From Microbispora bryophytorum (GTDB taxonomy: Bacteria > Actinomycetota > Actinomycetes > Streptosporangiales > Streptosporangiaceae), in the NCBI RefSeq assembly GCF_006874465.1, contig NZ_VIRL01000005.1:186001-250000 (forward strand): a stretch of DNA of 64,000 nucleotides. The letters run 5' to 3'. The number at the start of each line of letters is the position of its first letter. Position 1 is the stretch's first letter. The notes beneath the pieces are model-generated. The model was not told where the DNA came from and searched no databases. It saw only the letters and a program-made list of their open reading frames with translations. Shown one piece after another: positions 25,711 to 33,553 of the stretch. A program made the translations under genes and the position numbers.

Positions 25711-27020
25711 CGCGCGATATGCGCGCTGTCGGTGAGATACAGCAGATCGTGCCCCTCCGCGACATGAGCGGCGAACGCCTCGTGACCCGCCGCCGCCTCC
25801 GCACGCATGTGGACGACCAGATGCTCCAGCCGGGCCCGCGCCGTCCGCGTCAGCACCTCCCGGTCCCGCACACCGAGCCCGTAGCCGTCGGCGAACACCC
25901 GCAGCCGCCGCGCCTGCTCCTCCACCTCTGGAGCGCTCCGGTCACGGCCGGGATCATGCAACGGCACGAACCGGTAGGCGGCATACGCCACATCCCACAC
26001 CCGCGGCCCCGGATGCGCGGTGTCGAAGTCGATGAACGCCACCGGCCGCCCCTCCCGGAACACGCAGTTGTACGGCGCCACGTCACCATGACAGACCACC
26101 TCCGCCGGAGCACGCGGCGGAAAGCACCACTCGGCGCCCTCCGCAGGCGCGAATCCCACCGTCGCGTCGTGGTAGTCCCGCAGCAACGCCCCGGCGCCGG
26201 CCAGCGCCTCATCCGCCATCGCGTACGCCGGCAGGGGATAGTCCGGCACCTCACCCGGGAGGAAATCCAGCACCTCCCGGCCCTCGCCGTCGCACCCGTG
26301 AGCTCGCGGCGCGCCACCGAACCCGGCCGCCGCCAGATGGTCCAGCAGGGCATGCACCGCCGGCGTCCACCGGCGGGCCGGTCGGCGCACCGTGCCGCCG
26401 ACCCGCACGACACGGTTGACCCCACCCCCGGTCAGCACCTCCTCGCGCTCTTCGGGGACACGCGGTCCAGCCGGACCGCCGAGCGCCGCGCGCAACCTCT
26501 CCGCGAGATCGGCCGCCTGCCGCCGCGACCACGGGATCAGCCCGTTCTCCGTCATCAGCGCGTGGAACTGCTGCCGCTCGTACGACGTCCCAGGCGGCAG
26601 CGGCGCGATGTGCCAGTGCAGGTGGGCGTTGCCCTGCCCGCTGCCCAGTGACAGCAGATACGTACGCTCCGAGGGGACGACCGCCTCGACCGCCAGGGCG
26701 ACCCGGCGCACCGTCCGCATCAGCCGCACGTACGCCTCCTCGTCCAGGTCCCGCACCACATGCTCGACGTGGGCTTTCGGCGCCACCAGGACCTTCCCCG
26801 GCAACGTGGGGTAACGGTCGAGGAAAGCGATGTGATGATCGTCTTCGAACACGACCTGTTCGAAGTCGTAGCCGGGGTCGCCCGCCACCACCGCGCAGAC
26901 GAAACAGGGACCACCTCTGACGCGCCGCACGTACGCGGCGACATCGAAGTCCTCCCTATTGTGGGGGAGCGGCCCATCCGGTTCGGGCCCCTCGGGATGA
27001 CGCCGGTCGAGCTCCGCCAT
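25638..27020 (-). CDS. HIT-domain and aminoglycoside-phosphotransferase-like fusion protein
   Basis: 460 aa. Residues ~30-160 are a HIT nucleotide hydrolase/transferase domain with CFVC near the start and the histidine triad NAHLHWHIAPL. Residues ~200-440 are an APH/choline-kinase-like domain with VCHGDVAPYN (catalytic Asp) and FIDFDTAHPG (Mg Asp). Both halves handle nucleotides; the joint substrate is unknown. ATG 27020 is chosen since upstream in-frame codons run into the 16-bp tandem repeat. 3' end overlaps the convergent ArsR gene. Confidence 0.88.
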   Translation of the reverse strand: MAELDRRHPEGPEPDGPLPHNREDFDVAAYVRRVRGGPCFVCAVVAGDPGYDFEQVVFEDDHHIAFLDRYPTLPGKVLVAPKAHVEHVVRDLDEEAYVRLMRTVRRVALAVEAVVPSERTYLLSLGSGQGNAHLHWHIAPLPPGTSYERQQFHALMTENGLIPWSRRQAADLAERLRAALGGPAGPRVPEEREEVLTGGGVNRVVRVGGTVRRPARRWTPAVHALLDHLAAAGFGGAPRAHGCDGEGREVLDFLPGEVPDYPLPAYAMADEALAGAGALLRDYHDATVGFAPAEGAEWCFPPRAPAEVVCHGDVAPYNCVFREGRPVAFIDFDTAHPGPRVWDVAYAAYRFVPLHDPGRDRSAPEVEEQARRLRVFADGYGLGVRDREVLTRTARARLEHLVVHMRAEAAAGHEAFAAHVAEGHDLLYLTDSAHIARHEALFLAALSSEGRGGRVGMSAG

Positions 27021-27354
27021 GCCGTGATCGTACGAGACCCGGCGTGCTGGGCTCCAGCGCTGCATAGTGTTCGCGCTGCAGGGTAGCCGCGCTGCAGGGT
27101 AGCCGCGCTGCAGGGTAGCCGCGCTGCAGGGTAGCCGCGCTGCGGAAGCAGCCGGTCTACCACTGGGCGGACGCGCCGGGATCGACACGGCGACCCTCGG
27201 AGGTGACCTCCGACGGCCAAGGCGGCTTCACCGTACGGGACGAAAACGCCTCAGGCGGGCAATGGCTATGAACAGAGCCCGGCAAAGACTGCGAAGACAG
27301 GGACGCCTTGTCGCGTTCCGAGGGCATCCATCCGGATAAGGGAGGGCCGACATC
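27021..27354. other. Gap between HIT-APH and SnoaL genes with repeat and a coding-like fragment
   Basis: This 334-bp gap holds the 16-bp tandem repeat (27073-27143). On the plus strand, a stretch ending at the TGA 27269-27271 reads like a protein C-terminus (GGFTVRDENASGGQWL) but has no start and no family I recognise. It may be debris of a lost gene. Confidence 0.35.
27073..27143. repeat. Tandem repeat, 4.4 copies of a 16-bp unit
   Basis: GCGCTGCAGGGTAGCC is repeated exactly at 27073, 27089, 27105 and 27121, followed by a 7-nt partial copy. It lies 53 bp upstream of the HIT-APH start, so copy-number change could alter its promoter or leader. Each unit holds the palindrome CTGCAG. Confidence 0.95.
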
Positions 27355-27774
27355 GTGGGCGAAGCCCGCCGGGTGCGCGACAGATACAACGCCGCGTTCA
27401 ATGCGCATGACATTGACGCGCTGCTCGGCACGGTCAGCCCTGACGGGGCGTTCCTCACCCCGGAAGGCATGGCCGAGGGCCGTGAGGAACTGGGCTCCTA
27501 CCTGGAGGAGTTCTGGGCGGCCTTCCCCGACGTGCACACGGTGGTCTTGGAGTCGTTCGACGTCGACGACATGACAGTCGACGAGCTGGTGCTCATCGGC
27601 ACCCACAAGGGGCCTTACCTGGGACCGGGCGGCAAGATCATCCCGTCGACAGGCCGCCCGCTGAATCTCCGCTGCTGCTATGTCTGCGCCATCGAGAACG
27701 GGCTGATCGTCAGCATGCGCCTCTACTTCGACCAACTGGAACTGCTGGCCCAGCTCGGCATGCCGATCGGCTGA
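27355..27774 (+). CDS. SnoaL-like NTF2-fold protein (ester cyclase type)
   Basis: 139 aa. NTF2 fold beginning VRDRYNAAFNAHDIDALLGTV, with FWAAFPDVHTVV typical of SnoaL-like polyketide cyclases and related small enzymes. GTG start at 27355; GGAGGG lies upstream. No polyketide genes are linked, so catalysis is unproven. Convergent with the ABM-globin gene. Confidence 0.82.
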   Translation: MGEARRVRDRYNAAFNAHDIDALLGTVSPDGAFLTPEGMAEGREELGSYLEEFWAAFPDVHTVVLESFDVDDMTVDELVLIGTHKGPYLGPGGKIIPSTGRPLNLRCCYVCAIENGLIVSMRLYFDQLELLAQLGMPIG

Positions 27775-27838
27775 CCCACCGCCACGATGCCCAACCGCCG
27801 ACCGGCGGGGATCGACGACCCCCGCCAGCCGTGACAGA

Positions 27839-28606
27839 TCAGGACGTGGGGGAGTAGGGCGGGGCCACACCCCAGCCCCAGCGGGGGACGGGAGCCTGCT
27901 GGGGAGGGCGAGCGCCGGGCTGGGAGTTGGCGAACGCGAGGCGGGTGCCCCACTCGATGTAGCTCGCGAAGGCGGCGCGGAACTCGGGATCCGACGGCAG
28001 GCCGACCACGTCGGCGGCGTCCATGAGGAGATTCACCCAGCGGCGGCGCTGAGGTTCGGTGATGGCCTTGCCGAGATGCTGGACCAGCATGTGATGGTAG
28101 CCGCCCCGCTCGTGGGTGTAGCGGGACGGCCCGCCGAAGACCTCCGCCAGCCACATCGCGACGTACTTCGGATGTCCCGGGTCCATGTGGGCGAAGAGGG
28201 GACCGATCAGGTCGTCCTTGAGAACCTGCTCGTAGAACGTCTCGGTGAGCCGCTCCAACGCCTCGATGCCGCCCGCCCAGTCGTACATGCTCGGGACCGA
28301 GGAGCCGGCGCCGCGCACGGCGGTGCGCTCGTAGTGCCGCATCTCCTCGATCTGCTGGACGTAGGGTTTGATCGCGGAGAAGAACGCCGCGAAGTGCTCG
28401 CCACCGCGGAAACCCTGCAGATGATCATCCGCCGAGGTCCACGTGATGCGCAGCACGTACCACTCGGGCTCATCCACGCACCGGGACAGTTCGTAGTCCA
28501 CACACTGCGGCGCGGCCGCCAGGGAAGCCGCGGCACGTCCGTAGGCGGCCTCGAACTCCTCCGCGTCCGCCCGGCCGATCCGGTAGCGGATGTACTCGAC
28601 AATCAT
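27839..28606 (-). CDS. ABM-domain and group II truncated hemoglobin fusion
   Basis: 255 aa. N-terminal antibiotic-biosynthesis-monooxygenase domain (~aa 1-92; YELSRCVDEPEWYVLRITW) joined to a group II truncated globin (~aa 100-230). Globin features are YDWAGG, FYEQVLKDDLIGPLFAHMD, GGPSRYTHERGG, and VQHLGKAIT with the likely proximal His. ATG 28606 fits GGGGTGA upstream better than the GTG at 28615. It could couple oxygen/NO chemistry to quinone-type oxidation; inference only. Confidence 0.88.
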   Translation of the reverse strand: MIVEYIRYRIGRADAEEFEAAYGRAAASLAAAPQCVDYELSRCVDEPEWYVLRITWTSADDHLQGFRGGEHFAAFFSAIKPYVQQIEEMRHYERTAVRGAGSSVPSMYDWAGGIEALERLTETFYEQVLKDDLIGPLFAHMDPGHPKYVAMWLAEVFGGPSRYTHERGGYHHMLVQHLGKAITEPQRRRWVNLLMDAADVVGLPSDPEFRAAFASYIEWGTRLAFANSQPGARPPQQAPVPRWGWGVAPPYSPTS

Positions 28607-28646
28607 GATCTTCACCCCAGAGGTCGCACTGCCGAAGAAAAGGTAA

Positions 28647-28659
28647 CCATTGCAGTGTA
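28647..28659. promoter_or_regulatory. Shared motif upstream of ABM-globin gene
   Basis: CCATTGCAGTGTA here matches CCATTGCACTATA upstream of the hydrolase (29728-29740) at 11 of 13 positions. On the coding strand it includes TACACT followed by GCAATGG, so it may be a -10 plus operator. Low certainty. Confidence 0.35.
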
Positions 28660-28750
28660 ATCATGTAACTCCCACCGAGTACGCGGAGCGGCGACGGGTC
28701 AGCGCCGCCACAGCCGGCTGATCACGCGGAGTCGCCGGGATCGGTGCCGA

Positions 28751-29701
28751 TCAGCTCGAGGACGGCCGTGGCCGGTCCCACTCCACCGGCGTGCGCGCCG
28801 CGCCCCCGGCGCGCAGGCGCTGACCGAGGAAGACGGCCGCGCGGTCCAGCGCCTCGTCCGCCTCGTCCAGGACACCGGCGAACGACTGGAACACATGCGG
28901 CACGTCGGCGGTGACGTCCAGGATGACATCCACTCCCGCCGCCCTGGCGCGTGCGGCCAGGCGGGTGGAGTCGTCCAGGAGGATCTCATTGGTGCCCACC
29001 TGGAGCAGCATCGGAGGAAAGCCGGTCAGATCGGCGAGGACGGCCGGGCTGAGCAGGGGCTGGTGCGGGTCGGCTCCGGCGACGTACATGGCTCCGGTGC
29101 GTTCGACGGCCTCGCGGGTGAAGATCGGGTCGATGCCCTCCTTGGTATCCATGCTCTCGCCCGTCCGGGTGGCGTCAAGGCCCGCGGAGAAGGCCACGAT
29201 GGCGGCGGGCAGCGGAAGACCCACGTCGCGGGCGGCCAGGCAGGTGGTGACGGTGAGGCCGCCGCCCGCGGAGTCGCCGGCGAACGCGATCGTCGAGGGA
29301 TCTTCCCCGCTGTCGAGGAGGGCCCGGTAGGCGCCCAGGGTGTCTTCGATCGCGGCCGGGAACGGATGCTCGGGGGCCAGCCGATAGTCCACCGAGTACG
29401 CCCCGAAGCCGGTCTTGGCCACCAGGTTTCCCGTCAGCGACAGGGCGGTCTCCGGAGAGCCGAAGACCCAGCCGCCGCCGTGGAAGTACAGGATCGTTCC
29501 GGCGCGGCGCCCGTCGTCCGGCTCGACACGCAGTGCGGGCCGGTCGCCCAGCGTCGTCCGCGTGACGCGAATGCGGTCAGGCACGATCATCCGGGCCATC
29601 AGCGCCTTGAACCCCGCTCGGATCGCCTCGACCGACCGGGGGCCATCGGGCCGCGGCTGTCGCATCATCGCGTCGATCTGGGCGCGCTGTTCCTTGCTCA
29701 T
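28751..29701 (-). CDS. Alpha/beta hydrolase, HSL-family esterase
   Basis: 316 aa. Oxyanion motif YFHGGGWVFGS, nucleophile GDSAGGG, acid Asp in TNEILLDDS region and base His in VPHVFQ: the hormone-sensitive-lipase (bacterial family IV) arrangement. Cytosolic carboxylesterase acting on small esters. ATG 29701 follows CGGGAG; ATGs further upstream lack a ribosome site. A second HSL-type domain lies in the next gene, suggesting duplication. Confidence 0.9.
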   Translation of the reverse strand: MSKEQRAQIDAMMRQPRPDGPRSVEAIRAGFKALMARMIVPDRIRVTRTTLGDRPALRVEPDDGRRAGTILYFHGGGWVFGSPETALSLTGNLVAKTGFGAYSVDYRLAPEHPFPAAIEDTLGAYRALLDSGEDPSTIAFAGDSAGGGLTVTTCLAARDVGLPLPAAIVAFSAGLDATRTGESMDTKEGIDPIFTREAVERTGAMYVAGADPHQPLLSPAVLADLTGFPPMLLQVGTNEILLDDSTRLAARARAAGVDVILDVTADVPHVFQSFAGVLDEADEALDRAAVFLGQRLRAGGAARTPVEWDRPRPSSS

Positions 29702-29725
29702 TGGTGTGCTCCCGCCGTAAGTAGC

Positions 29726-29750
29726 TTCCATTGCACTATATTCCGTGGAA
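29726..29750. promoter_or_regulatory. Inverted repeat and shared motif upstream of the HSL esterase
   Basis: TTCCA (29726-29730) and TGGAA (29746-29750) flank a TATAGT-like -10 on the coding strand. It includes CCATTGCACTATA, shared with the ABM-globin upstream region (28647-28659). A common regulator is possible. Confidence 0.4.
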
Positions 29751-29811
29751 TCTACCGTGAGTGGTGGCATGGACGGCCTCCGGGGCCTTGACTGACGTGG
29801 GTTCCCGAGGT

Positions 29812-29889
29812 GACCGCCCGAGCAGCCGCGATTTCCGGGCGCCCCGTCCCGGGACGGGGCGCCCAGCCGGTTGTTCTGCTCGGGCGGTC
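29812..29889. terminator. Nested double hairpin
   Basis: Outer arms 29812-29825 and 29876-29889 are a perfect 14-bp pair. Inside, 29837-29850 and 29851-29864 are another perfect 14-bp pair with no loop. It lies just past the stop of the DDN-esterase gene, fitting a strong terminator on the minus strand. Confidence 0.75.
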
Positions 29890-29908
29890 AGGGGCCGCTA
29901 TGGCCTGA

Positions 29909-31240
29909 TCAGCGCAGCCTCGTGCTCCCCGCCCGGGTTCCAGCGACCCAGCCGGTGAGGCGGCGCAGGAACGTCACGGCGATGGGGGGCGGGTCCTGTG
30001 CCATCACGCTCGCGTGAAACGCGTGCGGCATGCCCTCATACAGGTCGAGGGTCACCTCGACACCGGCGGCCGAGGCGGCTGCGGCGAAGCGACGGGTGTC
30101 GTCCAGCAGCACCTCCGCGGTCCCCGCCACGAGCAGAAGCGGGGGCAGGCCGTGCAGGTCACCGTGGAGCGGAGACTGCGGAGCCTGATCGGCGCGGGCC
30201 CCGGCCAGATACTGGGCGGTGACGTGTTCGGCGACACGGCGGTCGATCACATCGCGGCCGTCGCCCGAGTCCAGAGACCGGCTCGACAGGGTCAGGTCGG
30301 TCAGCGGGGAAATCGCGACGGCCGCGCAGGGAAGGGGATCACCCGCCTGCCTGAGCGCCAGCAGCGCCGACAGGACGAGCGTGCCGCCCGACGACTCGCC
30401 GCACACGATGACGCGATCGGCGGGAACGCCCTGCTGGAGCAGGCTGCGATAGACGGCCACGACGTCGTCCAAAGCGGCGGGGTACGGATGGGCGGGCGCC
30501 AGGCGCTGGTCCACCTTGAACGCGGGACGCCCGGTCGCCTGGGACAGGCGGCAGGCCATGAGGGGCTCCAACGTCGGCTGGGTGTGCTCGAAGCCGCCTC
30601 CGTGCACGTACAGCGTGACGCCGTCCTCGGTGGCCGACCCGCCGGCCGCGCTGACCCACCGTCCCGGTACGCCTCCGGTATGGGGGAGCGCGGGCGTCAC
30701 GTCGGCGGCGAGCGCCGGAGGGCCGGTGACCAGAGCCCGGATCGAGGCCGTCACGGCCGCACGGTCGTCAGACGTGGCGGGGACCCGCGTGACGTCCAGA
30801 TGTCCCGCGCGCCGGTGCCCTTCGGAACCGGAGCGCGGAGTCAACGCGACGACGGGCAGGACGCGCCCGGACCTCGTTTGATAGTCGGCCCAGCCGGAGT
30901 CCGCCTCCACGGCGCGGGCGAAGAGCCGCTCACGCTCCGCGCCTTCCACAACAGCGGCCTCGGCCTCGATCGTGAAGACGCCCGTCTCCACGGTGACGTA
31001 GGGGTTGGCACGCACATTGTGATACCAGGCAGGGTGGCGCGGCGATCCGCCGGCCGAGGCGATGACGAGCATTCGGCCCCCCTCGTCATCCAGGTAGCCG
31101 AGGGGCACGGTGTGGGGGACTCCCGAGCGGGCGCCGGTGGTGGTCAGGAGGAGCAGCCTGGCTCCCTGGAAGGGGCCGCCCACTTTCCCGCGGTTCGCGC
31201 GGAATTCCTGAATGATTTGCTGATTGAAGTCGTGCGGCAT
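29909..31240 (-). CDS. DDN-type (F420-dependent nitroreductase-like) and HSL-esterase fusion
   Basis: 443 aa. Residues ~1-125 match the deazaflavin-dependent nitroreductase family (PHDFNQQIIQEFRANRGKVGG, LLLLTTTGARSG, PAWYHNVRANP). Residues ~150-430 are an HSL-type hydrolase with VHGGGFEH, CGESSGG and MPHAFHA. A single polypeptide combining an F420-type redox fold with an esterase is unusual. ATG 31240 gives the standard DDN N-terminus; 31264 is an in-frame alternative. Confidence 0.85.
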   Translation of the reverse strand: MPHDFNQQIIQEFRANRGKVGGPFQGARLLLLTTTGARSGVPHTVPLGYLDDEGGRMLVIASAGGSPRHPAWYHNVRANPYVTVETGVFTIEAEAAVVEGAERERLFARAVEADSGWADYQTRSGRVLPVVALTPRSGSEGHRRAGHLDVTRVPATSDDRAAVTASIRALVTGPPALAADVTPALPHTGGVPGRWVSAAGGSATEDGVTLYVHGGGFEHTQPTLEPLMACRLSQATGRPAFKVDQRLAPAHPYPAALDDVVAVYRSLLQQGVPADRVIVCGESSGGTLVLSALLALRQAGDPLPCAAVAISPLTDLTLSSRSLDSGDGRDVIDRRVAEHVTAQYLAGARADQAPQSPLHGDLHGLPPLLLVAGTAEVLLDDTRRFAAAASAAGVEVTLDLYEGMPHAFHASVMAQDPPPIAVTFLRRLTGWVAGTRAGSTRLR

Positions 31241-31892
31241 TCTCTGCTTTCTTGTTTCGGGCATGGCGAATCGACCGCGTCGCCGAATGAGGGACGGCGG
31301 TCACGAAGGAATGAAGGAAACGCGCACGGCAAAGGGGAGGCGCGGCGGAGATGTCGCCGACGCCGAGGGGCGTGCCGATACGCGGGAAGAAGAATTTCGA
31401 ATCAGGAGGTCGCAGATGCGGCGGGCCTCGCGCCCGCCCAGCCATCACGCCGTGGCCGGGTGCCTCACTCGCTTATGGCCCATGGCCGACCCGGCAGTCA
31501 CGGTGTGACGTTATCGTCACCGCAGAAATGTGGCAACACCACATCTGCGCCAAAATCCCTAAGTTCGGGTCACTACGGTTCTTCGAACGGCCGCGTCGTC
31601 ACTCCCTGACCGGCCGGCAAGCGGGGGAGCGGCGTTCCGGGCGGCTGTGTTCAGACCGAAGGATCGAGATCGCCGGAGCGAGCCGACCGGCCCGCGGATG
31701 GCCGAGGTGCTCGCCCGTGTGACGGCACCCTTATGCGGTGCGTACGGCAGCCGATCAAGCAGTTGCGGGGCCAACGACAGAGAGACCGGACATCACTTTC
31801 TAACCGAACAGAATTCACCTTCTGTCCGGTATGAACCAGAATCGGAGTCTTTGGCCCATGGTGGGGGTTTTGTCGTCCCGGCGGAGAGACGC

Positions 31893-31930
31893 GAGAGCGT
31901 TCCCGTTCGGCGAGAGCGTTCCCGTTCGGC
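31893..31930. repeat. 19-bp unit in two exact tandem copies
   Basis: GAGAGCGTTCCCGTTCGGC occurs at 31893-31911 and again at 31912-31930, exact copies in a gene-poor stretch. No function evident. Confidence 0.9.
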
Positions 31931-32096
31931 GAGGCGGGCAGTCGGAAGGAGCATCTCGGGACCCCGGGTGCCGAGAATGCGACTCCCGGGGTCCCGCTCG
32001 GGCACTCCGGCCCCTGAAAAGGATCACCGTCGCGGGCGGCCGAACAGCTCAGCCGGCAGCCCGTCGCGGCGACGGCCCGGACGCCGTTATCCGTAC

Positions 32097-32182
32097 ACTG
32101 CGTCATTCGTGCACCGCGTAGTCCGTGTAGTCCGTGCACTCCGTCGCCCGTGGACTGCGTCATCCATGCACGGCGTAGTCCG
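32097..32182. repeat. Direct repeat of 29 bp, 26 identical
   Basis: A unit at 32097-32125 (beginning ACTGCGTCAT, ending GCGTAGTCCG) recurs at 32154-32182, 57 bp later. The spacer also contains partial copies of GTAGTCCGTG. Origin unknown. Confidence 0.8.
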
Positions 32183-32234
32183 CCGGGCGGGCCGGTGAGC
32201 GGTCCGCCGGACGATCGGACAATCCCTGTCGAGC

Positions 32235-32279
32235 GGGCCCTTCGGGCCCCTTTCTGTGTTGCTCGATAATGAACATTAT
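32235..32279. promoter_or_regulatory. GC hairpin and adjacent AT-rich palindrome
   Basis: GGGCCC-TTC-GGGCCC (32235-32249) is followed by CTTTCTGTGTT, a terminator-like form on the plus strand. Next, ATAATG-AA-CATTAT (32266-32279) is a perfect AT-rich palindrome, out of character for this DNA and possibly an operator. Confidence 0.45.
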
Positions 32280-32524
32280 GTCAAGTAAGCTGTTCCGGCC
32301 GCTCCTCCCGCCGCCCGATCCCGCGTACTCTTCCTCGCGATCCTGACCCGTCACCGCATCACGACGACGCCGGGCTCACAGCGCTCCAGTACGCGGGATT
32401 GGGCGGCCCGGGACCGAGCCGGTCGTGCTGCCCCGACAGCGGGTGTGGCAGCGGAGGCCATCGGGCCCGACGAGCTCAACGGTGACGGGCCACTCCCCCT
32501 GTCGCGCCGACAGATGATCATTTG

Positions 32525-32555
32525 CGGATGACTCGGGACACACCCGAGTCATCCG
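32525..32555. terminator. Perfect 13-bp hairpin
   Basis: CGGATGACTCGGG (32525-32537), loop ACACA, CCCGAGTCATCCG (32543-32555). It lies downstream of the broken sigma/ABC remnants on the minus strand. Confidence 0.75.
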
Positions 32556-32586
32556 GCCGGACCATCCAGCCCCTCTCCCCCGCTGT

Positions 32587-32715
32587 TCAGCCGCTCGTGG
32601 CCGCGTGCATGAGCGCGACGTACCCCTCCTCAAGCGAGGGCTGGACCGGTACGGCGCGGGGGTCGGGCCGGGCGGGGCTGACGAGACGGTAACGGGTGCC
32701 GTCGGGGCGGCTGAC
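32587..32715 (-). pseudogene. Fragment resembling an ABC ATPase C-terminus
   Basis: A third minus-strand frame reads 42 codons ending PSLEEGYVALMHAATSG then TGA (32587-32589). The P-S-L-E-E-x-Y-x-A-L-M pattern is typical of the end of ABC-2-type ATPases. Upstream Walker motifs are absent. It overlaps the last part of the broken sigma frame. Could also be an unknown protein's tail. Confidence 0.3.
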
Positions 32716-33383
32716 GGCGGAGGACGTAGGCGGGGACGGGGTGCGCGCCGGACGGGTTGGGGGTGGTCGTCAGGCGGCGGCGGATGGCGGCGAACAGGTC
32801 CGGGGCCGGTGGGGCGACGCGTGCGGTGTCGTCCTGTACGGCGGTGGCGGTGCGGTGCCATGCGCGGGCCTGGGTGGCGCAGGCGGTGAACAGCCTGCTT
32901 TTGACCGTGCCGACGGGGATGCCCAGGATCTGGGAGATCTCGGCGTGGGACAGTCCGGCGGACAGGGCGAGGGTGAGGACTTCCCGGTGGGTGGCGGGAA
33001 GTGCGGTGAGTGCGGCGGCGACGGCGGCGGTGTCGGCGCGGGCGAGTGCCACGACTTCGGGGTCGGGTTCGGCGGATCGGAGGTGGGCTGCTTCGTCGAG
33101 GGGGCGGGGGGGCCGGGCGGCCGCCGTTCATGCGTTTGAGCGCTTGGCGGCGGCAGATGCCGTACAGCCAGGTGCGGACGGTGGAGCGGCCTTCGTAGGA
33201 TCCGGCCGAGCGCCAGACGGCGATGAAGGTTTCCTGCAGGGCCTCTTCGGCGGCGCCGCGGTCGCGTAGCAGTCCTTCGGCGTAGGCGAGCAGGGCGTGG
33301 GCGTGCCGGGTGTAGAGCTGTTCGAAGGCATGCTCGTCACCGGTGGCGATCAGTCGCAGCAGCCGGAGGTCCGTGTTATCCAT
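32630..33383 (-). pseudogene. ECF sigma factor broken by a single-base frameshift
   Basis: From ATG 33383 the frame encodes sigma region 2 (MDNTDLRLLRLIATGDEHAF; AEEALQETFIAVWRSAGSYE; RTWLYGICRRQALKRMNG). It derails in a run of seven G (33106-33112 plus strand). Dropping one base restores a frame through LDEAAHLRSAEP into region 4 (PATHREVLTLALSAGLSHAE, ILGIPVGTVKSRLF) to the TGA at 32630, about 250 aa. It is either a real null/phase-variable gene or a homopolymer sequencing error. Its C-terminal tail is atypical. Confidence 0.8.
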
Positions 33384-33553
33384 CGTGTGTGGGTACTGTG
33401 CCGGGTCTCCGGGTTCGGCGCGAGCGTTGTGATGTGTGTCACGGTCGCCGTCGTGGTCGCTCCGGGTGGCGTGTCGCCGTTCGGGGCGCCCGGCCGGTTC
33501 GGATGGTGGGGTTCGTCCTTGAGCCGGGCGCGGAGCGTTGGGGACTCGTGGGG

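Larger units (their letters stand above)
31241..32586. other. Gene-poor, repeat-bearing stretch
   Basis: About 1.35 kb without a convincing gene. Open frames of up to ~180 codons on both strands around 31650-32200 are Arg/Ser-rich, lack a clear Shine-Dalgarno and overlap each other, so I do not call them. It holds a 19-bp tandem repeat, a 29-bp direct repeat, an AT-rich palindrome and two hairpins, listed separately. Lower GC patches suggest acquired or decayed DNA. Confidence 0.6.

Noticed and set aside
27073..27143. Possible CRISPR-like repeats
   Set aside because: Units are directly adjacent with no spacers and only 16 bp long; this is a tandem repeat.
31647..32198. Open frames of ~170-180 codons on both strands
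   Set aside because: They overlap one another, are Arg/Ser-rich, cross the 19-bp tandem repeat and show no recognisable fold or start signal.
32160..32354. 64-codon minus-strand frame beginning MTGQDREEEYAG
   Set aside because: No ribosome site, no family, and it runs through the AT palindrome and hairpin.
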